Positions 46,456 through 55,267 of a stretch of 64,000 nucleotides of DNA are shown here, piece by piece. Both the position numbers and the translations under genes were made by a program. The stretch spans positions 54,969 through 118,968 of the forward strand of contig CAZWOL010000001.1 of the NCBI GenBank assembly GCA_964635325.1, written 5' to 3'. The notes beneath the pieces are model-generated. The model worked only from the letters and a program-made list of their open reading frames with translations. It was not told the DNA's origin and ran no database searches. Every line of letters begins with the position of its first letter. The stretch's first letter is position 1. The stretch comes from BOG-1112 sp964635325. Its GTDB lineage: Bacteria > Bdellovibrionota_B > Oligoflexia > Oligoflexales > Bog-1112.

Positions 46456-48537
46456 TTAAAGCGAAATTAATGCTATATTCTCAGTTTCGATGTCAGAAGG
46501 AATTTCATCAAAGGCTATGACGGTAACTCCAGGTACAAAGCGAGTGACAAGTTTTTTCAAGTCCCAGCGAATTTGTGGACCACAGAGAAGAATGGGTAGA
46601 GTTCCGTACTTATTGAATTCTTGCATGGAGTCAGCAATCTTACGTAGTATTTTTTGTGCAAGATCTGGTGCCAAGTCCATAGTTGTGGAACCATCCTCAT
46701 GATGTTTGAGATTGGAGATAAGTAAATCTTCAACACCACGATCAAGGCTTGCAACAACCAGGGATTCTTTTGGTGAAAGTAATTTGCGAACAATGTTTCT
46801 TCCGAGTGCCTTGCGAACATGTCGCGTAAGTTGCACAGGGTTTTTTGTGACTTTGGCATAATCTGCAAGTGTTTCGAAAATTGTAAGCAGATCACGAATG
46901 CTGACGCCTTCAAGCAGCAGATTTTGTACGACTCGAAGAACAATTCCAAGATTGAGTCCATCTGAAGACATTGTTTCTTCGACCACCTTCGGATATTTTT
47001 CCTTGAGCCCGTCGATAAGATTTTGCATTTCTTGGCGACCGATGAGTTCGTGGGAATGGTCTTGGATAATTTTTGTCAAATGTGTAACGATAACTGTTGC
47101 ACAGTTAACTACAGTGTAGGCGCGGAAGACGGCTTCATCGCGTTGGCTTCGTTTAATCCATACAGCATCTAGACCGTAGGCAGGTTCTTTGGTTTTGATC
47201 CCTTCAATAGGTTCAAAGGTATCTTCCGGAGCCATCGCGAGTTCATGGTCGATAAGCAGTTGTCCACGTCCAACCGGGTTGCCTTTGAGTAGTATTTGAT
47301 ATTCGCCAGGCTTTAGCTGAATATTGTCACGAACCATCACCATAGGAACGATGATGCCCAGGTCTGTTGCAAATTGCTTGCGAGCAGAGACAATGCGTTC
47401 TAGGACTTCACCATCTTGTTCGCTATCGACAAGAGGAATGAGTGAGACGCCAACTTCGAGAGAAAGTGTGTCGACATGCAGGAGAGTGTCGATTGCGTCC
47501 ACACGCTTTGCTTGTTTCTTGGCTTTTGCTTCGATTGCTGTTGCTTGAAATTTGCGACGTTCACCTTCTGCTCTAGATAGTCGTCCTGCCCCGAAAAAAG
47601 CAGCAGCGAGTCCTAGCATTGACAAGCTTGGCAATCCAGGAATCACAGACATAAAAACAAGCAATCCACTACATAAGAAAAGTGCCCGTGGGTTGAGAAA
47701 AATTTGGTTACTAAGTTCGTGGGAGAGGCCGTTCTGACTACCTGCGCGAGTGACGACTATACCTGCAGCAACGGAAATGATAATTGCAGGAATCTGCGTG
47801 ACGAGTCCATCCCCAACCGTCAGTAGCGTGTATACTTGAGCAGCGTGACTAAATGACATTTTGTGTTGGACCACACCAAGTCCAAGTCCAACGAAGACGT
47901 TGATACACGTAATGATGATGCTAGCGATCGCATCTCCACGAACAAACTTGGAAGCACCGTCCATTGCTCCATAAAAGTCTGCTTCACGCTCAATCTTCTC
48001 ACGCCTCTTTTTGGCTTCTTCGCGATCGATAATTCCAGCGTTGAGATCGGCATCGATCGACATTTGCTTACCTGGCATTGCATCCAATGTAAATCGAGCG
48101 CCAACCTCAGCGACACGACCAGCACCCTTAGTAATTACGATAAAGTTGATAATGACAAGAATAAGAAAGATGGTGAATCCAACGATGTAGTTGCCTCCAA
48201 CTACGAAATTTCCAAATGCAGCAATAACTTTACTGACATCTCCCGTTGATCCTTTGAGTAGGATGTTTCGAGTTGTAGCAACGTTTAGAGACAGTCGTAA
48301 TAGAGTTGTCAAAAGTAGAATCGTAGGAAAAGTTGAGAGTTCCAATGGTTCGTGTATGTATATGGCAATTAGAAGAATTAAGAAACCCAACGTCATCGAA
48401 ACAGCTAGCAAAAGATCCAAAATAAAAGGAGGCAGAGGTAGAAACATCATGAAGATGGTGCCCAGCAATGCAATCGCAAACTGGGTCTCTGGGTTCTTTA
48501 AGATCTGCAAGGGGCCTTGTTTAACTGCTATTTCCAT
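46456..48537 (-). CDS. flhA: flagellar export protein FlhA
   Basis: 693 residues, the family length. About eight transmembrane helices in the first half, the conserved GGRVAEVGARFTLDAMPGKQMSID block (here starting GAGRVAEVG) and LTVGDGLVTQIPA, then the cytoplasmic ring domain. It forms the nonameric export gate with FlhB and receives substrate-chaperone complexes. It starts at ATG 48537, 3 bp after the flhB stop. The C-terminal domain is complete. Confidence 0.97.
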   Translation of the reverse strand: MEIAVKQGPLQILKNPETQFAIALLGTIFMMFLPLPPFILDLLLAVSMTLGFLILLIAIYIHEPLELSTFPTILLLTTLLRLSLNVATTRNILLKGSTGDVSKVIAAFGNFVVGGNYIVGFTIFLILVIINFIVITKGAGRVAEVGARFTLDAMPGKQMSIDADLNAGIIDREEAKKRREKIEREADFYGAMDGASKFVRGDAIASIIITCINVFVGLGLGVVQHKMSFSHAAQVYTLLTVGDGLVTQIPAIIISVAAGIVVTRAGSQNGLSHELSNQIFLNPRALFLCSGLLVFMSVIPGLPSLSMLGLAAAFFGAGRLSRAEGERRKFQATAIEAKAKKQAKRVDAIDTLLHVDTLSLEVGVSLIPLVDSEQDGEVLERIVSARKQFATDLGIIVPMVMVRDNIQLKPGEYQILLKGNPVGRGQLLIDHELAMAPEDTFEPIEGIKTKEPAYGLDAVWIKRSQRDEAVFRAYTVVNCATVIVTHLTKIIQDHSHELIGRQEMQNLIDGLKEKYPKVVEETMSSDGLNLGIVLRVVQNLLLEGVSIRDLLTIFETLADYAKVTKNPVQLTRHVRKALGRNIVRKLLSPKESLVVASLDRGVEDLLISNLKHHEDGSTTMDLAPDLAQKILRKIADSMQEFNKYGTLPILLCGPQIRWDLKKLVTRFVPGVTVIAFDEIPSDIETENIALISL

Positions 48538-48540
48538 GGC

Positions 48541-49614
48541 CTAATTTTTAATCCTTATGCCTTTGATTCGGAATACATGACTGATGATTTCAGATAAAAC
48601 TTTGTACAAGGTTGGAGGAATTTCTTGGTTTTCCTTAAGCGTTTTATAGAGTGTCTGAGCCAAAGGTTTATTTTCAATAATAGGGATGTTCATTGATTTT
48701 GCAATTTGTCGCATTTGCAAAGCAATATGATCCATGCCTTTGGCAACCATGATTGGTGCAGGCATTCCCAATTCATAACGTATGGCAATGGAATAGTGAG
48801 TCGGGTTGGTAATCAAAACGGTTGCTTTGCGAGTGGATTCTACAGTTTTGCGATTTGCAATTTCCTTTTGCATACGACGCATACGTTGCTTGATGAGAGG
48901 ATCAAGCTCTCGTTCTTTGTACTCATCGCGAATTTGTTGGCGACTCATCTTCATTCGGTTTTCAAGAACTATGTAACTGTACATGTAGTCAAATGTACCA
49001 AGAAGAAGAAGTGCGATGAGAATCATAAGAAATAGAAACTTTGCTTTATCGATCCAGTATAACCAAGAAGCTCGAATAGACACATTCAAGAGAGAGGGGA
49101 ATTTGTGAGATTCACTGTAAAGTATGGATCCGGTAATCAAAGAGATCAGCAACACCTTGCCTAGACTCTTAATAACTTCAATAATCGCATGCCATGAAAC
49201 CATGCGCTGCAGGCCCTGGATGGGATTGAGTTTAGCAAGGTTAAAGGAGACTCGTTCCCAAGAAAAATTGAAACGTGTTTGAATCAAAGTTACAGCGATC
49301 GACGTGAGTGCGGCTGTCGAAAAAATAGGTAAGGTCATTTTTAGCAAGAGGAGCATAACAGACCCTAGGTAGCGGAATACCTCTTCGCTATTAAAAGCAC
49401 TGAGATTTTCGAAGCGAAAATTTTTGCTCATAAAGCTGTGCAGCTCGAAATAAACCGAGCGTATATAAAATCCTAGAAATCCGACTAACAAAGCAAGGAC
49501 AAGTGCAGACGTGATTTCGCGAGAATGCACAACTTCCCCACGCTTGCGAAACTTGTCTCGCTGCTCGTCGGTAGGGGCCTCGCTTCTATCCTGTCCTAAA
49601 TCCTCTTCTGCCAT
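48541..49614 (-). CDS. flhB: flagellar export switch protein FlhB
   Basis: 357 residues. Four hydrophobic segments in the first 220 residues, the SRQQIRDEYKERELDP linker and the autocleavage site NPTH in ITNPTHYSIAIRYE, followed by a C-terminal domain ending near IKGIRIKN. Cleavage at Asn-Pro switches export from hook to filament subunits. ATG 49614 has AAGGA upstream. It lies between fliR and flhA. Confidence 0.97.
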   Translation of the reverse strand: MAEEDLGQDRSEAPTDEQRDKFRKRGEVVHSREITSALVLALLVGFLGFYIRSVYFELHSFMSKNFRFENLSAFNSEEVFRYLGSVMLLLLKMTLPIFSTAALTSIAVTLIQTRFNFSWERVSFNLAKLNPIQGLQRMVSWHAIIEVIKSLGKVLLISLITGSILYSESHKFPSLLNVSIRASWLYWIDKAKFLFLMILIALLLLGTFDYMYSYIVLENRMKMSRQQIRDEYKERELDPLIKQRMRRMQKEIANRKTVESTRKATVLITNPTHYSIAIRYELGMPAPIMVAKGMDHIALQMRQIAKSMNIPIIENKPLAQTLYKTLKENQEIPPTLYKVLSEIISHVFRIKGIRIKN

Positions 49615-49625
49615 CGCAGTCCTTG

Positions 49626-50405
49626 CTAAGTTCCGAGAATTCGAATGCTAGACATTATGTCCTTGAGACTAGTGTAATAGTGGTCGCGTAACCATGCAGG
49701 AAAAAATGGCATCATTAGTATATACGTGACCAATCCAATAAAAAAATTGAGAGGAAAACTCATTGTGAAAACGTTGAGCTGAGGTACTGTTCTTGCAAGT
49801 ACGCCAAGAGCAGCTGTTGCAAAAAGTAACGCAACAAGTACGGGAGTTGCTAGTTGAATAGAAATGGCAAGCATCTTTGCGGTCATTGTTGTGACAAGCT
49901 GCGCAAAAGAATGTTCAAAGAGACCCTTTCCAGCAGGCACAAATTCAAATGTTTCAACAATAGCGCTGATAAATATCATATACAGGCCAAGGCTTAGGAA
50001 GATTCCCATCGTTAGGACGCGATGAAAGGCAGTGAATGCGTTCATCTGTGTTTCACTACCTGGAAAGAGTAGGTTTGAAGTCCCAAATCCCATCTGATAA
50101 CCAACAAGACTTGCTGCCATGATGAGAGAGTCGAACATAAGATGAGTCAAATAACCAATGGCAAGGCCTAAGATAACCTCCTTGATCACCATCCATCCTC
50201 CCGAAAAAAATGTGAGCGTATTCACATCTACCCAATGAGGAGAGACCAAGGTAAATAGTCCAACTGTCAGAGCAAGGGATAGTAAAATGCGAACCGAATT
50301 GGGTACAATCGAGTCCCCAAAAAAAGGCATAGCAAAGAGTAGTGCGCCAATACGAAGAAAAATCAGTGCACCTCTAAACAGCAGGCTTGTATCAAAATCG
50401 AACAT
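49626..50405 (-). CDS. fliR: flagellar export protein FliR
   Basis: 259 residues, hydrophobic throughout, with FRGALIFLRIGALLFAMPFFG near the start, LGLAIGYLTHLMFDS and GFGTSNLLFPGSE. It is a core component of the FliPQR export gate. ATG 50405; 11 bp to flhB and 8 bp to fliQ. Family length is normal. Confidence 0.95.
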   Translation of the reverse strand: MFDFDTSLLFRGALIFLRIGALLFAMPFFGDSIVPNSVRILLSLALTVGLFTLVSPHWVDVNTLTFFSGGWMVIKEVILGLAIGYLTHLMFDSLIMAASLVGYQMGFGTSNLLFPGSETQMNAFTAFHRVLTMGIFLSLGLYMIFISAIVETFEFVPAGKGLFEHSFAQLVTTMTAKMLAISIQLATPVLVALLFATAALGVLARTVPQLNVFTMSFPLNFFIGLVTYILMMPFFPAWLRDHYYTSLKDIMSSIRILGT

Positions 50406-50413
50406 AATTCTCG

Positions 50414-50683
50414 CTAGTGAGTGACCATAGGTATCGTGTCAAAGATTCGCTTTGTAAAAAATACAGCAGTTTGTAGTATCCAAGGTCCAACGAAGGCTAG
50501 AGTTGCCGTCATTGCGATGATTTTTGGAATAAATGAAAGAGTTTGTTCATTGATCTGCGTTGCTGCTTGGAATATCGAAACCAAAAAACCTGTAAACATT
50601 ATGGATAAGAGAGCAGGTGCTGAGATCTTTATCATCATAAGGATCGCTTGGCTGCCGAGGTCGAGTATGGTTTCTTGTGTCAT
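50414..50683 (-). CDS. fliQ: flagellar export protein FliQ
   Basis: 89 residues with two transmembrane helices. ISAPALLSIMFTGFLVSIFQAATQINEQTLSFIPKI is the diagnostic core. FliQ packs around FliP/FliR in the gate. ATG 50683; it lies in the standard fliP-fliQ-fliR order, with a 3-bp gap to fliP. Confidence 0.96.
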   Translation of the reverse strand: MTQETILDLGSQAILMMIKISAPALLSIMFTGFLVSIFQAATQINEQTLSFIPKIIAMTATLAFVGPWILQTAVFFTKRIFDTIPMVTH

Positions 50684-50686
50684 AGA

Positions 50687-51469
50687 TCACCCAAAAATTT
50701 GAAAACTTTTTACTAGCGATGAGATGATGAGAGACCATCCATCTACAAGTACAAAAAGAACAAGTTTAAAAGGAAGAGATACGACTGTTGGAGGTAACAT
50801 CATCATCCCCATTGCCATCAGAATCGAGGAGATGACCATGTCGATCACAAGAAATGGAATGTAGACCAAAAACCCAATCTGAAATGCTGTTTTGAGTTCA
50901 CTGATCATGAATGCTGGCATCAACACCGACATTGGGACATCCTTGGGTTGGGATGGTTTGGGAAGCTTAGAAATATTATAGAAGAGGCTGAGATCATCCT
51001 CTCGCGTTTCTTGGATCATAAATTTATGAACTGGCGCTAAAAAATTAGCGAAGGCTTCTTCTTGCTCAATCTTTTTTTCCATGTATGGGTTCAAGGCATT
51101 TTTTTGAATGATCTCCCAGACTGGACTCATAGTGAACATAGTTAAAAAGAGAGATAGCCCAATCAAAACTTGGTTTGGAGGCATGGATTGAGTGCCAAGG
51201 GCTTGTCGCACAAAGCCTAGAACGATCAGTATGCGCGTGAAAGATGTCATCATGAGAAGGATAGCAGGAGCAACGGACAGTATAGTCAAAAATGCGACGA
51301 TCTTCATCGCAGGCACTATCGCTTCAGGTTGATCGCTTTCGGAAAGGTTGAGGTTTAGTGATGGAATCTTTACTTGCGAATATGCGATGTTGGAAATGAA
51401 GAATATGAGCAATACAAGTGCAATCACGAAGATGCAGAAGAGGGCTTTTTGCTTTTTGTTCCAGGCCAT
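50687..51469 (-). CDS. fliP: flagellar export protein FliP
   Basis: 260 residues. A signal-like N-terminal helix (about 9-28) is followed by LTILSVAPAILLMMTSFTRILIVLGFVRQALGTQSMPPNQVLIGLSLFLT and FMISELKTAFQIGFLVYIPFLVIDMVISSILMAMGMMML, both FliP hallmarks. It forms the pentameric gate ring with FliQ and FliR. ATG 51469. It is separated from fliO by 22 bp. Confidence 0.97.
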   Translation of the reverse strand: MAWNKKQKALFCIFVIALVLLIFFISNIAYSQVKIPSLNLNLSESDQPEAIVPAMKIVAFLTILSVAPAILLMMTSFTRILIVLGFVRQALGTQSMPPNQVLIGLSLFLTMFTMSPVWEIIQKNALNPYMEKKIEQEEAFANFLAPVHKFMIQETREDDLSLFYNISKLPKPSQPKDVPMSVLMPAFMISELKTAFQIGFLVYIPFLVIDMVISSILMAMGMMMLPPTVVSLPFKLVLFVLVDGWSLIISSLVKSFQIFG

Positions 51470-51491
51470 TTTCGATTCCTGTCTCTAGACT

Positions 51492-52535
51492 CTAGATCTG
51501 AGGTAAACTCTTCAATTTTTCACGAATGAGTCGTGTGATATCATCAATGGCTCGAGTGGATTCCTTGGTTTTGTCTTGGATGCCATCATCGCTGATTGCA
51601 TAATTTATGCTTTTTCTTTCGGACTCAATATTGGGTTTACGTTGAAAGTCTTCGATTTTGCTTTCAACGCTTGGTTCTTGACGATTCATGCTTGAGCGTA
51701 AGCTGTCTAGAAACTTGTCGGATCGAGGTGTGGGTGGTATGGGTCTGCGAATTTCACGAGATTCTGTTTCTGTTGCCATCATCGGTTTTGCTTCGGTGGA
51801 TCCGATGCGGCTTAGAAGAGTGATTTGATCTGCAGTGACAGCAACTAGGAACTGCTCGGAGCCAACTTGAATCAAGCAAATTTTTTGACGCGGTGAAAAT
51901 GATAGCTGGCTGAGTGTTTTCATCTTAAAGGCACCATCACCACTTGCTTTGAAAATCTTGTTTTTTTGTAGCCTTTTCAAACTCAGGACGAGGAATATAG
52001 CTGCAAAAAATAAGAGAGAAAAGATTCCAAGACGTTGCATATAAAAATCTAGGTCATGCTCACCGAGCAGTGTTGGTGGATTGGCGCTTGCTGCTGGGGT
52101 GCTGTTTGGGGTGATGTCTTTCTTAAACATGCTTAAAGGCAGTTGAACTGTAGCTTTGTTTTCATTGAGGTTTGTTTTTAGATTTGCTTTTGTTTCTTTT
52201 GAAAGATCAAAAGGTCTTACATAGATTCGTGCGACAGCGGAATCTGGAGAGGTTTGGTAGGCTGCAATTTTTTTAAGATAGGGACCGCTTCCGTCATAAA
52301 ATTTATTATTTTCTGGAACTAGAATATTAGGCAAACTAACCTGAAAAAACCCATCTTGCTCTTCAATTGCAAACGATCGGTTGCTGAGCTCTCCATTGAA
52401 TTGCATTGTGACGGTTGCCGTGCTGTCATCGGTAGTGCTTTCGATCTTTTCTAGACTTAATATTTTCGTTTCTTCTGCATGGATAGCTGAAGATAAAGCA
52501 AATAGAATTGTAGCAATCAGTATGAGGTATCGCAC
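51492..52535 (-). CDS. fliO: FliO-like protein with large periplasmic domain
   Basis: 347 residues, far longer than the roughly 100-150 residues of FliO. A signal peptide (about 1-20) precedes a periplasmic part (20-150) with a KILSLEKIESTTDDSTATVTMQF start and an AYQTSPDSAVARIYVRPF strand, resembling an AMIN-type domain. A transmembrane helix (about 172-190) leads to the FliO domain, with LSQLSFSPRQKICLIQVGSEQFLVAVTADQITLLS. A disordered cytoplasmic tail follows. FliO helps assemble FliP. The start is GTG at 52535 after AAGGAG. The position between fliN and fliP confirms the assignment. Confidence 0.8.
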   Translation of the reverse strand: MRYLILIATILFALSSAIHAEETKILSLEKIESTTDDSTATVTMQFNGELSNRSFAIEEQDGFFQVSLPNILVPENNKFYDGSGPYLKKIAAYQTSPDSAVARIYVRPFDLSKETKANLKTNLNENKATVQLPLSMFKKDITPNSTPAASANPPTLLGEHDLDFYMQRLGIFSLLFFAAIFLVLSLKRLQKNKIFKASGDGAFKMKTLSQLSFSPRQKICLIQVGSEQFLVAVTADQITLLSRIGSTEAKPMMATETESREIRRPIPPTPRSDKFLDSLRSSMNRQEPSVESKIEDFQRKPNIESERKSINYAISDDGIQDKTKESTRAIDDITRLIREKLKSLPQI

Positions 52536-52546
52536 CTATGTTCTCC

Positions 52547-52975
52547 TTAAGTATCCATATCTTTTTCTTGCTCAAGGTCGCTGACGCCAAACTGAGAGAC
52601 AACGTCAGTTAGACGAACGCCAAATTTTTCGTTCACAACAACAACCTCACCCATAGCGACCAGTTTGTCGTTGATAAGAATTTCCATTGGTTCACCAGCA
52701 ATTTTGTCGAGTTCAATGACCGAACCTTGACCAAGTTGCAAAAGATCATTAACCAACATTTTTGTGCGACCAATCTCGACAGATACCTTGAGAGGCACGT
52801 CGAGGATCATTTTTAATTTAGAAAAATCTGTTCGCGTAAGGATGCGATCTGGACTCGCATCTGCTGTCCCTTTGGGATCTTCTTTTTTTGTCTCTTCTTC
52901 ATTGAGAGCTGCTTCTAGATCCGCATCGAGTCCTAAGTCGTCCATCGATCCTGTGGAATTTTCGTTATCAGCCAT
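52547..52975 (-). CDS. fliN: flagellar motor switch protein FliN
   Basis: 142 residues. An acidic N-terminal extension (about 1-50) precedes the SpoA/CheC-type domain with [64 protein letters not shown]. It is part of the C-ring. ATG 52975 with GAGGAG upstream. It follows fliL directly; fliM, usual in between, is not in the window. Confidence 0.96.
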   Translation of the reverse strand: MADNENSTGSMDDLGLDADLEAALNEEETKKEDPKGTADASPDRILTRTDFSKLKMILDVPLKVSVEIGRTKMLVNDLLQLGQGSVIELDKIAGEPMEILINDKLVAMGEVVVVNEKFGVRLTDVVSQFGVSDLEQEKDMDT

Positions 52976-52990
52976 AGCTTGCTCCTCGTC

Positions 52991-53864
52991 TCATTCGATG
53001 ATCATGTCTGTGATGTAGACTGCTTCTACTTTTCGAGTCATGTACTGATTGATTCGGTTAAGAACTTCTAAGCGCAGTTGATCTTTTCCATCAGGGCCGA
53101 GCAGAAACTCGCGAGTTTTGCGACTGGCTACGCTAATGATGGCATCTCGAAGTTGCGGTAAACGCCCTTCAATTTCCTTAAGTTGTTCCGCTCCTCCCTT
53201 GTATTCGATTGCCATCTCCAAGCGGATGTAGCGATTCTCAAGTGGATTTCCAAGATTAAGGTGAAAAGGTTTTAGGTTGTAGCTAGCTCCGACATCGCTG
53301 TCGCCTTCTTCCGCTTTAGAAGATCCTTCGCCTTTTCCTTCACCTTTTTTCTCACCATGTTCGGACTTTGCCCCATGTTCGGATTTTTCTTCCTTGGGTT
53401 TTTCCCCGTGTCCACCTTCTTTAGGTTTTTCTCCGTGTTCAGACTTTTCTTCTTTGGGCTTCTCACCATGTTCGGACTTTGCCCCATGTTCGGATTTTTC
53501 TTCCTTGGGTTTTTNNNNNNNNNNNNNNNNNNNNNNNNNNNNNNNNNNNNNNNNNNNNNNNNNNNNNNNNNNNNNNNNNNNNNNNNNNNNNNNNNNNNNN
53601 NNNNNNNNNNNNNNTTTCCCCGTGTCCACCTTCTTTAGGTTTTTCTCCGTGTTCAGACTTTTCTTCTTTTTTTTCGGTGGTCGCTTCTGCTTTTTCAGGA
53701 GAGCTTGCTGCACCATCATCTTTAGGCTTTCGCAAAAGGAGAGCGGCTCCGACACCCAATCCAGCGATGAGTAAAGTGCCAAGTATTGCGACAATTATGA
53801 GCTTTTTTTTGCTTTTTTTGCCTTCAGGCTGCTGTTCGTCTTTAGACGGTGTCTCTTCGGCCAT
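52991..53864 (-). CDS. fliL: FliL with repeat-rich linker, interrupted by assembly gap
   Basis: Flagellar basal-body protein near the stator. Read from ATG 53864 (GGAGG upstream), a cytoplasmic stretch and one transmembrane helix (KKLIIVAILGTLLIAGLGVGAALLL) lead to a periplasmic linker made of a 37-residue Lys/Glu/His/Gly-rich repeat. The classical FliL domain follows (FHLNLGNPLENRYIRLEMAIEY to ITDMIIE). 100 Ns at 53515-53614 sit in the repeat. The frame before and after the gap differs by one base because the N count is arbitrary; the gene is very probably intact. The linker is far longer than in common FliL proteins. Confidence 0.9.
53351..53673 (-). repeat. 111-bp tandem repeat in fliL
   Basis: CTCACCATGTTCGGAC starts at 53351 and again at 53462, giving a period of exactly 111 bp (37 codons). 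The second copy runs into the Ns at 53515, and a further partial copy appears at 53615-53669. The coded unit includes KSEHGEKPKEGGHGE and KSEHGAKSEHGEKPK. The repeat identity is near perfect, which fits recent duplication and explains the assembly break. Confidence 0.9.
53515..53614. other. assembly gap of 100 Ns
   Basis: The Ns are a placeholder. The bases TTT before the gap (53512-53514) and after it (53615-53617) occupy the same place in the 111-bp unit, so the true gap should be 111k minus 3 bases, i.e. 108 for one missing unit. That is divisible by three and restores the fliL frame. Confidence 0.85.
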
Positions 53865-54192
53865 AGGAAACCTCCGAGACAAATTATTTCAAAAACTATG
53901 CCAGAGAGGCTGCCTTTAAAAAGACACCTACATTTAAAGGGAAAACCCACTAAACTTTTGAAGAGTCCTCAAATCAAACTTGGAGCTGCTTGTCAGCACT
54001 CCGTCAAAAGTATGGCTCGTATTGCCAAGACTCTGGCGATTCTTTTGTTTAGAGAAAATCTTCTGAGCGGGAGTGGCAAAAATTTGGCTTCGCTTCGACT
54101 CTGGCAAAAAAGTAAATGCTAAATGGAGGTGTCTTCGCTAAAATACCTCACATCGCGTCTGTGACTTAACTGAGTCTCTGGAAAAGTCAAAA
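53865..54192. other. 328-bp divergent intergenic region (fliL / cytochrome c)
   Basis: No gene is visible. On the minus strand, TGGCAT-N5-TTGAA (53888-53903) resembles a sigma-54 -24/-12 but has GA where GC is nearly invariant. On the plus strand, GTGGCAAAAATTTGGCT (54073-54089) keeps GG-N10-GC but has TGGC for TTGC. These are weak candidates for fliL and cytochrome promoters. A short inverted repeat GAGGT...ACCTC lies near 54125-54149. Confidence 0.3.
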
Positions 54193-54783
54193 ATGAGGTT
54201 TGAAATGATGATGATGGTGAAGCGTTGGAAGTTATTTGCTTTCCCAGTGTTTTTGCTGGGATGTGATCTTACTCAATTCAACCCACAGCCTCATCGTGAT
54301 CGTTATGAGAAGGAACGTATTGTTACAGATCAAAAGCGCCCACAGTTGACAGATGATGGTCATTTGCCAAAGCTTGAGACACCAAAGCCTACTGAGAATG
54401 CTGCTTCAACCCCAGCTCCAGCTCCTACAGCAGCAACGACGACAACCCAAAATGCTCAGGCAGAGCCAGCTGCGGCTGCTGGTCCATCAGAAGCGGATAT
54501 AAAGAGTGCTGATCAGAAATTTGCAACTTTGTGCAGCACCTGCCATGGTTTGACTGGTAAAGGGGATACGGATATGGCGAAGGCACTCAAACCGTCCCCG
54601 CGAGATTTTTCAAATCTAGCTTGGCAAAAATCTGTAAGCGATGAGCATATTGCTAAAGTTATTAAAGAAGGTGGCGCTGCTAATGGTCTTAGTCCATCCA
54701 TGGCTCCATGGGGAGCTATTGTCTCTGACGGTGAGATCAAAGCGTTGGTAGCAAAGATCCGCAAATTTGGTGGAAAACACTAG
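54193..54783 (+). CDS. monohaem cytochrome c lipoprotein
   Basis: 196 residues. A hydrophobic segment ending FLLGC gives a lipoprotein lipobox. A Pro/Ala/Thr-rich linker (about 55-95) follows, then a class I cytochrome c domain with CSTCH haem site and the distal Met in SMAPWG. It is probably a membrane-attached electron carrier like those feeding cbb3-type oxidases. The start could be ATG 54193 or ATG 54205, where TGAGG precedes a run of four Met codons. No oxidase genes are adjacent. Confidence 0.88.
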   Translation: MRFEMMMMVKRWKLFAFPVFLLGCDLTQFNPQPHRDRYEKERIVTDQKRPQLTDDGHLPKLETPKPTENAASTPAPAPTAATTTTQNAQAEPAAAAGPSEADIKSADQKFATLCSTCHGLTGKGDTDMAKALKPSPRDFSNLAWQKSVSDEHIAKVIKEGGAANGLSPSMAPWGAIVSDGEIKALVAKIRKFGGKH

Positions 54784-54845
54784 GATATTGCTAGCAGTGA
54801 TGCTTAGTAGTAATGCTAGTGCTCAGCAGAGAGTCGAAGCTGCTG

Positions 54846-55172
54846 CTAGGTAGCCTGTTTGTCAGGTTGTTCCGTTTGATGGAGTGGAGCTGCTACGTGA
54901 GCTTCCGAATGTACAGGAGCGGCCTCTACAGGTATTGCAGGCTGGGCTTTTAGTAGTGCTTTTTGAGCTGCTTTTTTCTTCTCATCAGCATCAACTGCAG
55001 CTTCGGCTTCATTCATGATTTGTTCGAAGTGCCCTTTGACTTCATTGGTTAGTCTCTTTGTATGAACGAAAAACTTGCCCAGCTCCCGCATAACCTCGGG
55101 AAGACGTTGCGGTCCGAAGAAAATCAGGGCAAAAATGGCAATTATGCAGATTTCTAAAAAACCGATACCCAT
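54846..55172 (-). CDS. tatB: Sec-independent translocase protein TatB
   Basis: 108 residues. One N-terminal helix (about 5-20), the hinge FGPQRLPEVMRELGKFF, an amphipathic helix HTKRLTNEVKGHFEQIMNE and an Ala/Lys-rich tail. The E in the membrane helix and the length favour TatB over TatA. It would act with TatA/TatC, absent here, to export folded proteins. ATG 55172. It is convergent with the cytochrome gene. Confidence 0.85.
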   Translation of the reverse strand: MGIGFLEICIIAIFALIFFGPQRLPEVMRELGKFFVHTKRLTNEVKGHFEQIMNEAEAAVDADEKKKAAQKALLKAQPAIPVEAAPVHSEAHVAAPLHQTEQPDKQAT

Positions 55173-55267
55173 AGTATTCCACTCAATTCATCAGTTCAGA
55201 CTATCATAACGATGAGTTTCATAGCTAACAAGAGCTTTTGGATTTGTCAGTCAAGAAAGGATAAAGA

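Noticed and set aside
52991..53864. fliL as a frameshifted pseudogene
   Set aside because: The frame change arises from the arbitrary 100-N gap; a gap of 108 bases restores one frame, and both ends of the protein are intact.
53888..53903. Sigma-54-like promoter for fliL on the minus strand
   Set aside because: The -12 element has GA instead of the nearly invariant GC; kept only as a weak note in the intergenic entry.
54073..54089. Sigma-54-like promoter for the cytochrome c gene
   Set aside because: GG-N10-GC spacing fits but the -12 reads TGGC rather than TTGC, so chance is likely in a 328-bp region.
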